Positions 34,492 through 44,890 of a stretch of DNA of 64,000 nt are shown in pieces. Made by a program: the position numbers and the translations under genes. The stretch is from Schistocephalus solidus. Lineage: Eukaryota; Platyhelminthes; Cestoda; Diphyllobothriidea; Diphyllobothriidae. The stretch lies in assembly GCA_017591395.1 (NCBI GenBank), contig WEDG01007471.1, positions 24,930 through 88,929 of the forward strand, written 5' to 3'. The first letter of the stretch is position 1, and every line of letters starts with the position of its first letter. The notes beneath the pieces are model-generated. The model searched no databases. It worked only from the letters and a program-made list of their open reading frames with translations, and was not told the DNA's origin.

Positions 34492-34932
34492 ATGCAGCTG
34501 TTTCTAGTATGTATTTCATACCTTTGCGTTTGTCGCGAGGTGCGCAGGTGTTCGAAAAAGTTACCAGGAGATTGGGAAATCATGCCCTTTTCCAGAAACA
34601 AATACGAAGAGAAAATGGTGTCAGGAACCGTGTGCACGGTTGCCGGATGTGAGGAACGTATTCAGATGCCAATCATAAAGGGTGGGGAAGATCGTGGCCA
34701 CTCACAACGTTTACCGGGACAGGCTGTCACGGCGAAAACTTCATCTAGCGGCTTGCCCTTATTTGGATTCCAGCTAACGAATCTCAGGAGACTTCAGACA
34801 AAGATAAAAAAAAATAGAAAATCAAGTCTTGACCTAGTTTCTGTCTGCGATCAGTTATACCCAAACCTTGGCATGGGAGATCCTCAGATTTCATCGTCAG
34901 TCCAGGCCATGTCGTGTGGCCTGCGATCATGA
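34492..34932 (+). CDS. Unrecognised 146-residue ORF
   Basis: An open + strand frame with a hydrophobic first 13 residues (LFLVCISYLCVC), a basic middle and FGFQLTNLRRLQTKIKKNRK. No family is recognised, and no splice sites or neighbours support it. It lies between the two candidate minus-strand exons, on the other strand, so it could be a chance ORF inside an intron. Confidence 0.15.
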   Translation: MQLFLVCISYLCVCREVRRCSKKLPGDWEIMPFSRNKYEEKMVSGTVCTVAGCEERIQMPIIKGGEDRGHSQRLPGQAVTAKTSSSGLPLFGFQLTNLRRLQTKIKKNRKSSLDLVSVCDQLYPNLGMGDPQISSSVQAMSCGLRS

Positions 34933-35139
34933 ATATTCAAAGCTAACTGAGCGTAACGTGCGCCGATCTGAACTGGATACACAGAGGAATATGGGCGTTC
35001 CAATTCACCGATGAACTCGGATCTAAAGCCCTTACAGAACGAAAATCTCATGTGTCCTTGAGATCGGCCGTGCGCAGCGCTTAGATACTCATTCTAGAAG
35101 AAGTGATCAGAAATCGACTTCCTAGCCGTAGTACACATG

Positions 35140-35495
35140 GCTTTGCGATATATGGGCCGCGTGGTAGATGCGCTGGACCAACATGGGCTAGAATACGGCA
35201 GGCGTTATTCGGGTTGCTCTCCAATAGCAAATGCTGAAAATAGGGGAAGGGGCGTGGTAGCACGCGTAAGTGCAGGCTCACGCCGCACCAGCCACCATGG
35301 CCTTTACAGCACCCGGTCCCGCCTACGGCCTTTTTGACTCTGTCTTGACACCCAGCTCAGGCGGGCGAAGGAACAAGAGAGTGTGGTAGCTGAAGTACAA
35401 ATCTGTCACTTAAAACTGATCCACGCGCAAGTCACCGTCCCTGCACCACTCTCCTGTGGAGCACATGGTGAAACTTGACAAAATCTCCGATCGAT
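35140..35495 (-). repeat. 340-bp dispersed repeat, copy
   Basis: The minus strand has GGAGAGTGGTGCAGGGACGG, TGACTTGCGCGTGGATCAGT, TTTAAGTGACAG and, at the far end, CATCTACCACGCGGCCCATA. The same blocks in the same order and spacing are at 60765-61105. Two small ORFs inside are by-products. Confidence 0.65.
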
Positions 35496-35514
35496 CTGTG
35501 CACTTTGTCGGCGA

Positions 35515-35840
35515 AGACGAAGGAGACTGGAATGGCCATTTCTGGATCCTTCGCTGCCATCAGACAGCCATACCCAACTCCAGTTAATGGTTAGAGCGTT
35601 GAACTTCTGAGCAATAGGTCGCAGGTTTGAGCCTCGGGTGGCGCACCGCCTAAAGTTGGGTATGACTGGCTGATGACGGCTTATAAGCCTGAAATATCCA
35701 TTCCAGTTTTCCTTGTCTTTGCCGGCAGTGTTCATCTGCCTATGATAATAACCGCCGTGCGGCTGCCGGCGGGGCTCCAGAGTGAGGCCAAAGGCATAAC
35801 AGGACGAGTAAGTTCCAGTAGTCATTGGTGAGCGTTCATC
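35515..35840 (+). mobile_element. tRNA-Arg-like SINE in foldback form
   Basis: The tRNA-like head (TTAGAGCGTTGAACTTCTGA, then GGTCGCAGGTTTGAGCCTCG) at about 35590-35640 is followed by the usual body (GGTATGACTGGCTGATGACG) and tail (CCGCCGTGCGGCTGCCGGCG). In addition a reversed copy of the body lies before the head: 35527-35579 pairs with 35654-35706 at roughly 80 percent by eye. The transcript could fold into a hairpin with the tRNA-like head as the loop. Confidence 0.7.
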
Positions 35841-35994
35841 GACGCAGGTCGAACCGTCGTGAAGTCGTCAGTAAATTCGTTATCAAACGGATTTTTCTAA
35901 GCCAAAGACCAACTGCGTAAAAGAAGCACAGTTCACAAACAACTTGAGTAAGGCCTCTGATCGCAGAAAATGTCAGAAAGTGTATATTTCTCAC

Positions 35995-36260
35995 GTGTAG
36001 ATGGCGGCGCACTGGGCATTGGGGTATCGAAATCATCAATGGAGGTACTGTGCTTGGGCTTGATTGTTGAGGTACTGGTGGTGATTGTGGCCTGACCGGG
36101 GCTACTGTCAATACAGTCAGCAGCGATCTCCGAAACCTGGTAGGAAGTGGCTTCACTGGCCGGCGAGATCCCGGCCACTGGAAAGCTGCTGTCTGCCGTC
36201 TGAATCTCGGTGAAGAGATCGAGAGGCGCAGAACGGCGAGAAGTAGACAAAGGCAGGGCG
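35995..36260 (-). CDS. Candidate internal exon of an unknown Ser/Thr-rich protein
   Basis: On the minus strand a long pyrimidine tract ending TTTTTACCCTAAG precedes 266 open bases ending at ACAC|GTGAGA, a good donor. The phase is 1 nt at each end. The 88-residue peptide is Ser/Thr-rich (ITTSTSTIKPKHSTSIDDFD, MPSAPPST) with a short acidic stretch, DLFTEIQTADSS. It joins in phase to 34404 downstream and, if the weak donor at 46102 is used, to 46103 upstream. The composition suggests a disordered regulatory region. No family is recognised. Confidence 0.38.
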
Positions 36261-37985
36261 CTTAGGGTAAAAAGAAGGGAGAACGATAATGAGGAACCTC
36301 GCTACTGGAGGTAAATCAAGAGGGAGACCGTGGAGCGAAACAACCTGTCGGTAACAGCAGCCCTCCGGCGGTCGAAACACGTACGATCCCTTTTGCAGTA
36401 TAATTTTATACTAAGGAAGGGATCATCGCCAATATGCGCTAATGGTTGAATAGAGTCAGGCGCCAAACACGGATCCAGTGTCTACAGACCGCGCGGACAT
36501 CGTCAAAGAGCCTGTCGTACGCAATCTGATCCTTCCGTTTGGATGTAGATTAGAAGCTCATACAGTCTGTGAACGACAACCTTGCCAGTAAAAACTTGGC
36601 AAATAACGTATATTTACCCTGCTATTTCTTGTAGAAGGGATAGCACGACTACATGGTACCCGACAAGACTGTTTTATGTTTATTTAAAGCAGGAAGTATA
36701 AGTCAAAGGTTGTGAATGAACAAAATATACGAGGTTTGAGAACTATGGCACCTGTGGAATTAAGACGTTTTGTTCTTTGAGCATTCGATAGAGACGGCAG
36801 AGCGAGCTTAAAAGGAACAACTGAGGGTTTGATCGTTTTATTCAATAATCTACATCAAAACAAGTTTATGCTAGAAGAGGGTGGCGATGCGCCACAAATT
36901 TAAAGTCACTAGAGTTCTTGCAAAAAATGTCATGTCATGACCTTGCCGAACAAAAAGCTTTGCTTGCACTTGTTGTCAAAAAGTTTGCGATAAAAATATG
37001 TCAGGTCGTTTTTTAAGTGGGAACTTATGTGTCTTGACCTTGTTCCGAAAGGCTACTTGCTACATCATTTCTTTGGCAGAAGCGAATAATTAAATGGCAC
37101 CGTAGCGTATACGAACCCGTTTTCTTCTGCGGGTCCGATCGCTTTTCTTTATCTCATGATTTTATCTCTTTTAAGATGAAAATGGTTATAAGCGAGTGTC
37201 AGTTACTCAAAACTTCGAGAATATCCATATATTCATAAATACGTGCAAATAGAAAACAGGAATTCGCTTAAAGTACTGACTAGGTCTTTGACTGTACACG
37301 CCCATGTTTAGCATCTAAGAAGCCGAGTGCGCCTTCAGTAGCGCGGCGCCTCTTCCAAAAACGATAGGGCAACGCTGACCGTCCCGGGTTTTCGGAAGCA
37401 ATAGGCCCCACGGCTGTCGCTCAGTGTTTGTTCTAGCAAGTTCTAATAAAAAGAGGCGCAAGCCTCGATCCCTAAAAAGAAATAATTTCTCAATTCTGCA
37501 AAGTTGTTTTTTTTTCAATAAACTAGGACAGTTACTCAAACTCCTTTAGATTTTGTCGCGTTAAACTGAGCATATTTTTGTTCAGGCATACTAACTCGCC
37601 AAACAGTCGTCCTCTTCTCCGTTTCATTTGTGCATACAGTATTCATTTTATGTGTTAAAGAGAAATTAGTCTTAAGTGTGTGGATATCAGAAAGTCGAAG
37701 ACAATAGTGAACTTGCCAAGCTCTCCGCCGCGTCAATAGTCCCATAAACCTGTTCTGATGAACCCGTCCTTTTTTTGCAAAATTATTACCCCGGGCCTCA
37801 CAGCTTTGCCAGTCTGAGCACGGCTTTTGCTGTTAGTTCTCCATGAAGCGGGTCTTAAGAAACTGACAAAACTCTGGATCCATGCTGCGGCACAACCAGA
37901 CTATCTGCTTGCACACAGAGGAAAATTTGCTATCCTTGGAAACATCGGGAATGGAAGCACACAGTTGAACATTGCCGACAAAGAT
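36261..37985. other. No gene recognised
   Basis: AT-rich sequence with ORFs under 75 codons. AATAAA-like motifs and poly-T at 37507 occur without coding context. If the minus-strand gene model is right, this is intron. Confidence 0.4.
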
Positions 37986-37989
37986 AAAA

Positions 37990-38250
37990 CAGACTGCGAT
38001 GGTAATTTTTAGCTTATTAGCCATCACCAGCCAGTCATACCCAATTCACCACACGACGCTCCAATCCGCTACCTGTTGATCAGAAGTCCAACGCTCGAAC
38101 CAGTGAGTCTCGGGCGGTCACCATCTGCGGTTGGGTATAACTGGCTGATGACATCTAATAAGTCAAAAACCGCCATTTCAGGCTCTCGACCTTTTTGGCA
38201 ATGTTCATCTGTCTATAATACTAACAGGTTAAAGTGCGAGAGCCAACCAT
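37990..38250. mobile_element. tRNA-like SINE, second foldback copy
   Basis: The left arm 38000-38044 (AATTTTTAGCTTATTAGCCA, CCAGCCAGTCATACCCAA) and the right arm 38131-38175 (TTGGGTATAACTGGCTGATG, TAATAAGTCAAAAACCGCCA) are inverted copies of the SINE body. Between them is a head-like segment in reverse orientation (GATCAGAAGTCCAACGCTCG). The arrangement is the same as at 35515 but with the loop flipped. Confidence 0.6.
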
Positions 38251-38864
38251 ACGACTATTTTCAATAACCTGCTAAACTAGATTAAATGCGAGCATCGGTG
38301 TTTTTCAGAGCACACCAGTGCCCTTTAAATTCAGCTACATGCAGTAGCTGCTGCTGAGAAGATGAAGAATAGGTTTAATTCATACGGCAATAGAACGTGC
38401 TAATAGACAGCCTCTTGATGGAAACGGACGCGGTTCACGAGGTTACCACCTTATGTTGGGCACTTTCACTCAGTGAGCTACATTTTTGGCGGAGTTTATA
38501 AGGGCCACAACTAACGTAGTGGTTGCCGGCTTTGGATGGCATTAATGGCCGTTAAAGATTACCTTGTCGGTGTCGTCAGTCTTGGATTCGAAGGGGATCG
38601 TACACGTAGAGATCACCAGAGGGGCTGTTGTGGGAAGACAGCAGGAGGTTTCTAGGTCTATGATGTTGTGGTTGCTCAGCCATACCGTCGAGGTGAACAG
38701 TAGATGGTAAAATTGAATAGGCAAGAAGCAGTTATTTGTTAAATGTCCTTCAACCATTTTGCCCTCGAATTGTGGGTGTAAGTATGCGAAAATTCTAAAG
38801 TAACTTGTAAAGTCGTTGCAGTATTTCTTCAGTAAACAGTAACAGTAACGAATGTTTATATTCC
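38251..38864. other. Unassigned; open minus-strand frames
   Basis: The 121-codon minus-strand frame at 38542-38907 overlaps another frame starting MAEQPQHHRPRNLLLSSHNS. GACAAG|GTAATC (about 38557) is a good donor, but no acceptor gives a consistent phase with the other candidate exons. Part of the ORF runs into the SINE at 38865, which argues against it as a whole. Confidence 0.2.
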
Positions 38865-39110
38865 CGGACCCGTAATTCAACGGTGAGAGCGTTGGACTTC
38901 TGCTCAAGAGGTCGCGAGTTCGAGCCTTGGGTGGTGCAACACCTAGGGTTGAGTATGACTAGATGATGGCGGCTAAGGAGCCCAAAATGGCCATTTCAGT
39001 CTCTCGGCCTTTAATACTGCTAGCCGCTGTGCGGTTGCTGACGGGACTCGGACGTGAGCCCCAAGGAAGAATGGAACAAGCGAGTTCCATCAGCGACGTG
39101 TGCAGCGCCC
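38865..39110 (+). mobile_element. tRNA-Arg-like SINE, simple copy
   Basis: GTGAGAGCGTTGGACTTCTG and GGTCGCGAGTTCGAGCCTTG form the tRNA-like head (the B box is well kept). The body follows (GAGTATGACTAGATGATGGC, AAAATGGCCATTTCAGTCTC), then the tail GCCGCTGTGCGGTTGCTGAC. Unlike the copies at 35515 and 37990 there is no inverted arm upstream. It is the least degraded head in the window. Confidence 0.7.
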
Positions 39111-39518
39111 ACCTGCTAAGGTAAAGGACGCAATTCTTCCTATTGCGTTATATTTACGTAAGGCTACGGATATTCCTGCCTCTGGACAGGTGCGTCTGCG
39201 TTTGTGCTAGTCCCTCTTTGAAAAATAATAAGGCACCTTCTCACCAGGACTTTTGAGCGAACGAACAGACGGTCATGGACTTCACTAAAAGCCGCACAGT
39301 GCGTCGAGAAACCTATGAAGTTATCTGACGGGGTGAGGTGGTTACTGGAGGAAAAAGAGACTAGGGGTCTCATTGACGAGTGAAAAGATGAGCTGGTCGG
39401 ATAGAATTAGCGTCGGCTTTACCTCCTGCCTTTCCTTCTTTCTGAGTTTTTTAGATATAAAACAGACATAAAATGGGACGTACAATCTAGAACGGAAGTT
39501 GATATTTTTTGGTTTCAC
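39111..39518. other. No gene recognised
   Basis: Unique-looking DNA between the SINE and a candidate exon. A minus-strand ORF (39164-39373) shows no known motif. Confidence 0.35.
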
Positions 39519-39638
39519 CGTGACGCAGTAGCGTTCGAGTGTGACAGGTGGTTCTCCCTCCACCGGTGAAAGACAGTCATAGTTTGGCAGGCGGAACTTT
39601 CCGTGTGGGTTAGGCAATTCCTGCTGTCCGATGGTCAA
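39519..39638 (-). CDS. Weak candidate exon
   Basis: On the minus strand TTCTGTTTTGATAG precedes 120 open bases that end at ACG|GTGAAA, phase 0 at both ends. The peptide includes NPHGKFRLPNYDCLSPVEGE and VTLERYCVT and looks protein-like. Its phases do not chain directly to 46103 or 36260, so it would need another unseen exon or belong to another gene. Confidence 0.22.
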
Positions 39639-39704
39639 CTATCAAAACAGAAGAGGCAATTTTCATGCACAAGATCCGGTAGACATTCAGGCAACGTCCT
39701 GACT

Positions 39705-40341
39705 AAAAGGAGCGCAAGAACGTAATATGTGACCCAACTCAGGGAACAAAAGATAGGTTAGCGAGTAATACGGGACTGGTAGTAATATGATTTTTATGGA
39801 TGAGGCTAAATGAAGAAAAGGAGAGTGACAACATAATTCTGAACCCAGACATTGTTTTCGTTTGGGTTAGCACTCGTTTCCGGGTTAGTAGGGTGGAAAC
39901 AGTTTGTTGCCCCGATAAGTGTGCGGCTAGCGAGAGCCAGTGGCTATACATCACGCCGACCACTATGCGCGATGCCATTCCTAGCTGATCTGACCCACTG
40001 TTTCACGGACACTCAACCTCTACACCACTATTGTGCATTCGTTGCCGGTAGGAGGAGTAAGAATGAGGCCAGCTCTGCGCGATCTTTCATTACCACAGTA
40101 GAAGTGGTGCGTTTTGAATCTACTGCGGCGTCCTTATAGTTGCCGCCTGGAAAATCGCAATTTTATCCGATACTTTAGTTATCCTACCGCCAACGAACTA
40201 TCGTGTGACCCTACTAACCCCAAAGAGCACAATGGACAGAGTTAGGGTTACGTGGGTATGCAGTTGGGTCCTCTATTAGACGCTGATCTATCCTTTTTGT
40301 TCCCTGAGTTGGCTGGCATATTACGTTCTTGCCAAAAGGAG
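39705..40341. mobile_element. Complete non-autonomous TIR element with target duplication
   Basis: The left terminus GCAAGAACGTAATATGTGAC through CTCAGGGAACAAAAGATAG (39714-39756) is inverted at 40288-40333 (CTATCCTTTTTGTTCCCTGA through CATATTACGTTCTTGCC). AAAAGGAG sits immediately outside both ends (39705-39712 and 40334-40341): an 8-bp duplication, or 9 bp if the following C counts. Inside, GGGTTAGTAGGGT is also partly inverted towards the right half (ACCCTACTAACCCC), so much of the 0.62-kb element can fold back. It has no transposase, so it must depend on an autonomous partner. An 8-bp duplication suits hAT, 9 bp suits Mutator-like elements. Confidence 0.8.
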
Positions 40342-40599
40342 CAGCAGCAGCAGCAAATCTTCGTGGATGGTCAACAAAAGCTTCCGGTCAGCGTTACTTA
40401 TCACCGCAACAAAGAGTGCGCCGTATCAATATCACCGATGCGGGGGGGGGGAGAGAGGATAAGTAGGAGTAAGTCGAGGATATGAGATTAAGTAAAGGGT
40501 AGGAATAGCTTATATGCCCGCCCCTCCTCCCTGCAAACAGCACACAGGAACACCGCTCACATAATAGAGGTGGCCTTTTGCTAAATCGTAGGAACTCTA
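40342..40599. other. Low-complexity flank
   Basis: CAG repeats (about 40342) and a G10 run at 40441-40450 followed by GAGAGAGG. No gene. Confidence 0.5.
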
Positions 40600-41310
40600 G
40601 TGTGTTAACCCTAACATGACCCAAACCTTCGCTCTCATCCTAAAAGTGATCCTAATCCTTAACTTAGCTTTAACCGAAATTTCCTGGTTCCGTGTCCTCT
40701 TGGGGGGGAGAGGGTATATCAGCATTGCCCTGCCAATAAGTTTTATTTTTGGCGAATTCCCCCATATAATTAGATGAGCATACTTGATAACGATGACACG
40801 TATGAACGAAGGCTCTATACCTGGAAGAGGAGCGAGATCAAGTTATCGCGATTACTCTGGTGGCCGAGAGGTCCAAAATCGTGTATCCCATAAGGAATTC
40901 AATGACTGCGTTATGAGTCGGCCAACACTTATCGCAACGCCCAATGTGACTGATGGTAATTCTATTGGGCCCAGAGGGGAAACCAGACTCTGCAGTCAAA
41001 CGGTGAGGCAAACGCGATGTTAGGGATGGTCACCTAAACAGGACACGGGAATAGGAACTGTCCCACCAAAATAAAACATATGGCAAATTTCACGAAGGGT
41101 AAGTATACCCGTGTCCTAAAGCTAACACTAGCCCTAACAGAAAAACTAAACTGTCTCCTTATCCTCAACCTTAGACCTAACTTAAGTTTAACACCACAGT
41201 CAACACGATAACGACGTTAACCCTTAGCCTAATCATAACTGTAACCCCAACTCTGACATTAAACTCAAAATTATATATAATCCTAACCCTAACTCTTACC
41301 TTAATCCAAA
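40600..41310. repeat. Degenerate telomere-like (CCTAA-rich) DNA
   Basis: Many imperfect CCTAA / AACCCTAA units in one strand orientation (TAACCCTAACATGACCC at about 40605, ATCCTAATCCTTAACTT, ACACTAGCCCTAACAG, ATAATCCTAACCCTAACTCT at about 41280) spaced through 700 bp, broken by 40784-41060, which has none. The unit matches the TTAGGG telomere repeat. Shorter pieces also sit inside the TIR elements (46720, 47080, 57230, 63400), so this tract may be an expanded, decayed part of that family rather than an old chromosome end. Confidence 0.5.
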
Positions 41311-41434
41311 ACATAATTTCCGTGGAAGTGAGCGCAAAGCCACACGTATTGTATGTACGTTCTCATGTACTACCATCTGTTTGACAGTAACATCACTGTT
41401 TGCTTACTAACAACACTAGGTATCCTTTTTCACG

Positions 41435-42069
41435 TTGCAACAGTTGGATTACGTAGTCGATTTAAATTCTTATAAAACTTTAGCTGCCATCATCAGGAGA
41501 CTTCTCCCACCAGTACAGTTCAAATGGTCAGAGGCCGCCTTCTCAATTCTATGGCTTGCTAGAGAGCCAACATTCTCGGATCTAACTGATTTCGTGGAGC
41601 AGAGAGCTGACATATTAATGGTGCATAAGTCATTCTCTTCAAGCCCAGTTTCTACTTACAATCGTTCCGAGGGCGATCGAGTACCGATGCAGAAGGTGTA
41701 CGCACACCACGTAGTACAAGGTAGAACCTCGAGGCTGCGTTAGAAATGCCTATAATGTGACGAATCACACTACATCGATCAATGCGGCTTCTTTGTAGCT
41801 CTTAGTCTACCGCAAAGACCAGCCTTTATTGAAAGTAATCGATTTTATCACTCCTGTTTAAAACTTAACCACCACGCTATTAACTGTAGATCACGTAAGG
41901 CATGCGGTATCGCGCGATGTTCCATGCGCCATCACCCATTACTGCACCGGCATGAAGATAGGGTTGATAGGTTCTCAACGAAAGAGGATACCGAGCCTAG
42001 TACTGAAACAAACAACTGTCTTACAACATACGGCTCTGGGCAAGTCGTTGCCTTGGACCGCAAGGTTCA
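41435..42069 (+). pseudogene. BEL/Pao gag C-terminus with zinc knuckles
   Basis: The first frame (41435-41743) covers a gag-like stretch ending in KVYAHHVVQGRTSRLR; after stops, CDESHYIDQCGFF and SCLKLNHHAINCRSRKACGI give the two Cys/His knuckles that bind the RNA genome in Pao gag, followed by SMRHHPLLH. These cysteine-rich blocks with HHPLLH are a hallmark of BEL/Pao elements of invertebrates. Confidence 0.75.
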
Positions 42070-42306
42070 GTGACCGCATATGCAGTCCTGGATACTGGTT
42101 CTGACACTACGCTTATCGACGGAAAGCTATTAAAACGTGCAGGTCTTTGTGGCCACACAGCAGTGTTGCCAGTATCCACTGTCGTTCGGACAGCGGAAGT
42201 GAGCTCCGAAGTGGTGGATTTCCAGCTAGGTGCAACAGAAGGACAGGAGCGACTGGGAGTTAAGAAATCCTGGTCTTCCCAATCTGAAGCACTTCTTCTT
42301 AGCTAA
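42070..42306 (+). pseudogene. BEL/Pao aspartic protease
   Basis: TAYAVLDTGSDTTLIDGKLL contains the catalytic DTGS loop, followed by VDFQLGATEGQERL. The frame then shifts before the end of the domain. The protease would process the Gag-Pol polyprotein. The catalytic Asp is intact, but the ORF is not. Confidence 0.75.
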
Positions 42307-42392
42307 AAATAAAGCCACACGTTGGAAACATTTACGTGACGTCGAACTTTCCATTGTCGACGGAGTGAGGGTATCAGTACTCATCGGGATGA

Positions 42393-43330
42393 ATGTACCT
42401 GCCGCTCACTGAGTACTCGAGCATCGATACGGTGGACAGGAAGACCCCTATGCTGTTCGAACCCCCTGTTGAATGGGTACTCATGGGACAGATATGTGGA
42501 AAAAATCGTGCTTATAACGTACATGACGACCTTTTGAGCATGAAAGATTGCCATAGAAAGGCTATAACAAAAAAGGAACTTTGAATTCGGTGAGCCCAAG
42601 TCCTCGGATAAAGCACAGTCCGTGGGCGACAAAGGACTTATGGACTTGTTCGAATCCCATACACATCTTAATGGAGGGCATTTGGAAGTCCCACTACCTT
42701 GGAAGGTAGGCTCTAATTGTTTACATGACGAGCCTGTAGCTCGTCGACGTTTATATGCCATGAAGCACAGAATTATGAAAAACCCTGAGTATAAGGACCG
42801 ATACGTCAAGGCGATCTCCGAATATACCGACAAGGGTTACGCAGAACTTGCTGCATCGACACCTATGTTCATCCTGGACAAATTTGGTATCTATCCGACC
42901 ACTCTGTAGTAAATTAAATAAAATCAGAGAAGCTGAGAGTAGTGTTCGACTGCGCCAGTCAGTACAGGAGGACATCGCTCAACCTCCAATTACTGCAGGG
43001 GCCAGATCTGGCTAACAGTAAGTGCGGTTTGACTATGTTCTGCGAATTTCTGTACGTAGCGGCGGCAGACATTGACTGTATGTTCCATCAGGTTAGAGTT
43101 CCGAATTCTCAACGTTCGTTTCTACGTTTTATATGGTGGCCAAACGGTAACTTAACACGTAATCCCCGGGTTTATCAAATGGCAGTACACACGTTCAGCG
43201 CAACCTATTACCCATGTGTTGCTATTTACGTGCTAAATGAGGTGACAGACGTCCCCACAGGTCGATTACTTGCAGATATGTTTTTACATTGATAATTTTT
43301 TGATCAGAAGTGACTCTGTGCAAGCCCTTA
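42393..43330 (+). pseudogene. BEL/Pao reverse transcriptase
   Basis: Linker and fingers: VLMGQICGKNRAYNVHDDLL and VGSNCLHDEPVARRRLYAMK, then YVKAISEYTDKGYAEL. The palm follows: AAADIDCMFHQVRVPNSQRS (first catalytic Asp in the ADI..MFHQV box), FLRFIWWPNGNL, and CFYIDNFLIRSDSVQALRD, where the catalytic YVDD is changed to YIDN. Frames alternate with stops at 42583, 42907 and 43290, and the lost second Asp rules out activity. Confidence 0.8.
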
Positions 43331-43599
43331 GGGACGTGGCTTCTCATCCGCGAACTCAGGGCTTCTGTCTTACTAAATGGCGCAGCAACTCGGTTGAGAC
43401 CCTCAATGAGATCCCTGAGGAAAAACGAGTGGACGGGGAAATGTGCCTCGATCTTAAACCAGCCGATACCAACAGAACACTAGGTGTCGAATGGAACAAA
43501 GCTACAGACACAGTCAGATTCACAGCCAAGCAGAATGCGGACACGGTTACCAGAAGAGTCATGCTCTCTAACATCTACATTTGTGGGGCTAATCTCGGG

Positions 43600-43970
43600 T
43601 CACGCCTCTTAAGCTTCAAACCATACCACGGTTAGAGCTCATCGCTGCGGTTTTGGCCGCCAAACTAGTGAAACAGGCCGAGTTGGAATTAACACTACCG
43701 ATATCGTCGAAGACCATGTGTACAGACTCAATGGTAGTCTTACAACTGATAAGGAACACCACGTCATGCCTTGAAACATTTGTAGCTACCCACATCGCTA
43801 CCATATTAGACTTATCAGACGCTTTGCAATAGCTGTACTTAAATTTCGAGGGTAACTCAGCGGACGTAACTTCAAGAGGTGTAGGTGGTGACAGACTGGA
43901 AAAGCGTATGTGGTTCATGGGTCCCGCCTTCCTCAGCAAGAAGTCTGATGAATGGTCCAAGGAACCAGAT
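43600..43970 (+). pseudogene. BEL/Pao RNase H-like domain
   Basis: Right of the RT the + strand gives PRLELIAAVLAAKLVKQAEL, SSKTMCTDSMVVLQLIRNTT, LETFVATHIATILDLSDALQ, then NSADVTSRGV and FLSKKSDEWSKEPDQ. These are the conserved ELxAA, TDS..VL.WI and NPAD..SRG blocks of the Pao RNase H (the tryptophan and NPAD proline are replaced). A stop near 43830 interrupts it. Confidence 0.75.
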
Positions 43971-44299
43971 CAACGGTCCGTTGCTGTTCCGAAATATGCG
44001 ATGTTACCGTAAATACTGTCATTGTTTAGGATCATTGGCTAACGAATTTTTCTGGTTACGGAAGGTGGAGGAAACCTCTAAGGCATTTTGCTTGGCTGCG
44101 ATGATTTGCAGTCTTCCTGAAGAACAAAGTCTCGTATCAACCAGAACGAATTTCAAAATTACTTACCGTGGCAGACCTAGAAGGTACCAAAAGCAATGTC
44201 TTGAGGTAAGTCCAGAGACAATTATCTGAGAATGAGCTTAAGTGCGTACACAGCAATTTGTGAACCACAAATTTCAAAAATGTAAAATTGACCAAGAGT

Positions 44300-44890
44300 C
44301 CGCTGAAGCACCTTTCACCCTTTATCTCCCATGGCCTTATTAGAGTGAGAGGGCGACTTGATTTCCCTACGAGACGAGGCATCCGGTTATCTTCCCTCAG
44401 AATCATTTCATCTGTCGATTGATCGTGCAACATATCTGCCAACTGAATGGTCATGTAGGGGGTATAATGCGCGATTGCTATCCTACGAGAGTATACTGGG
44501 TAATTCGGGGTCAAGCACTCATCAAACGAGTCGTTGGATCTTGTTTTGTGTGTCGACGATGGCACTCTTTACCCTGTCTAAAGTTGACGTCACCTTTGAT
44601 GCTTGCTCTACTGGAGCCATATAACTCGCCCCTCACGTTCACAGGGGTCGACTACTTTGGTCCATTTCATGTTAAAATAGCCCGACGCTCGGAAAAGAGG
44701 TATTGTTGCCTGTTTACATGTCTCAGCATTTGCGCGGTCCATATCAAGGTAGTCTCAAATATGGATACTGATGCGTTTTTGTGTGCTTTCAGTAGGTTCG
44801 TTGTTCGAATATGATGTTCACGAAAACTTGACAGCGACAACGGACAAGACTTTAAGGACGCTGAGAACGAACTGAAGAAGTTACTGTAGA
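44300..44890 (+). pseudogene. BEL/Pao integrase
   Basis: [16 protein letters not shown] opens the domain; [11 protein letters not shown] and [10 protein letters not shown] supply the HHCC zinc-binding residues; [20 protein letters not shown] has the first catalytic Asp; [20 protein letters not shown] follows; DSDNGQDFKDAENELKKLL gives the second Asp. The third acidic residue is beyond a stop at 44888. Integrase would insert the cDNA into host DNA; this one is broken by several frame changes. Confidence 0.78.

Larger units (their letters stand above)
41400..44890 (+). mobile_element. BEL/Pao LTR retrotransposon, decayed internal region
   Basis: Gag zinc knuckles, aspartic protease, reverse transcriptase, RNase H and integrase appear in that order on the + strand, the BEL/Pao layout. 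Each domain is recognisable, but stops and frameshifts occur every few hundred bases. The expected LTRs were not found: the left flank is telomere-like DNA and the right flank is unassigned. No envelope-like ORF was seen. Confidence 0.85.

Noticed and set aside
40441..40450. G10 run as a quadruplex or regulatory signal
   Set aside because: A single mononucleotide run next to a GA repeat is most simply a microsatellite. The C-run at 51946 is treated likewise.
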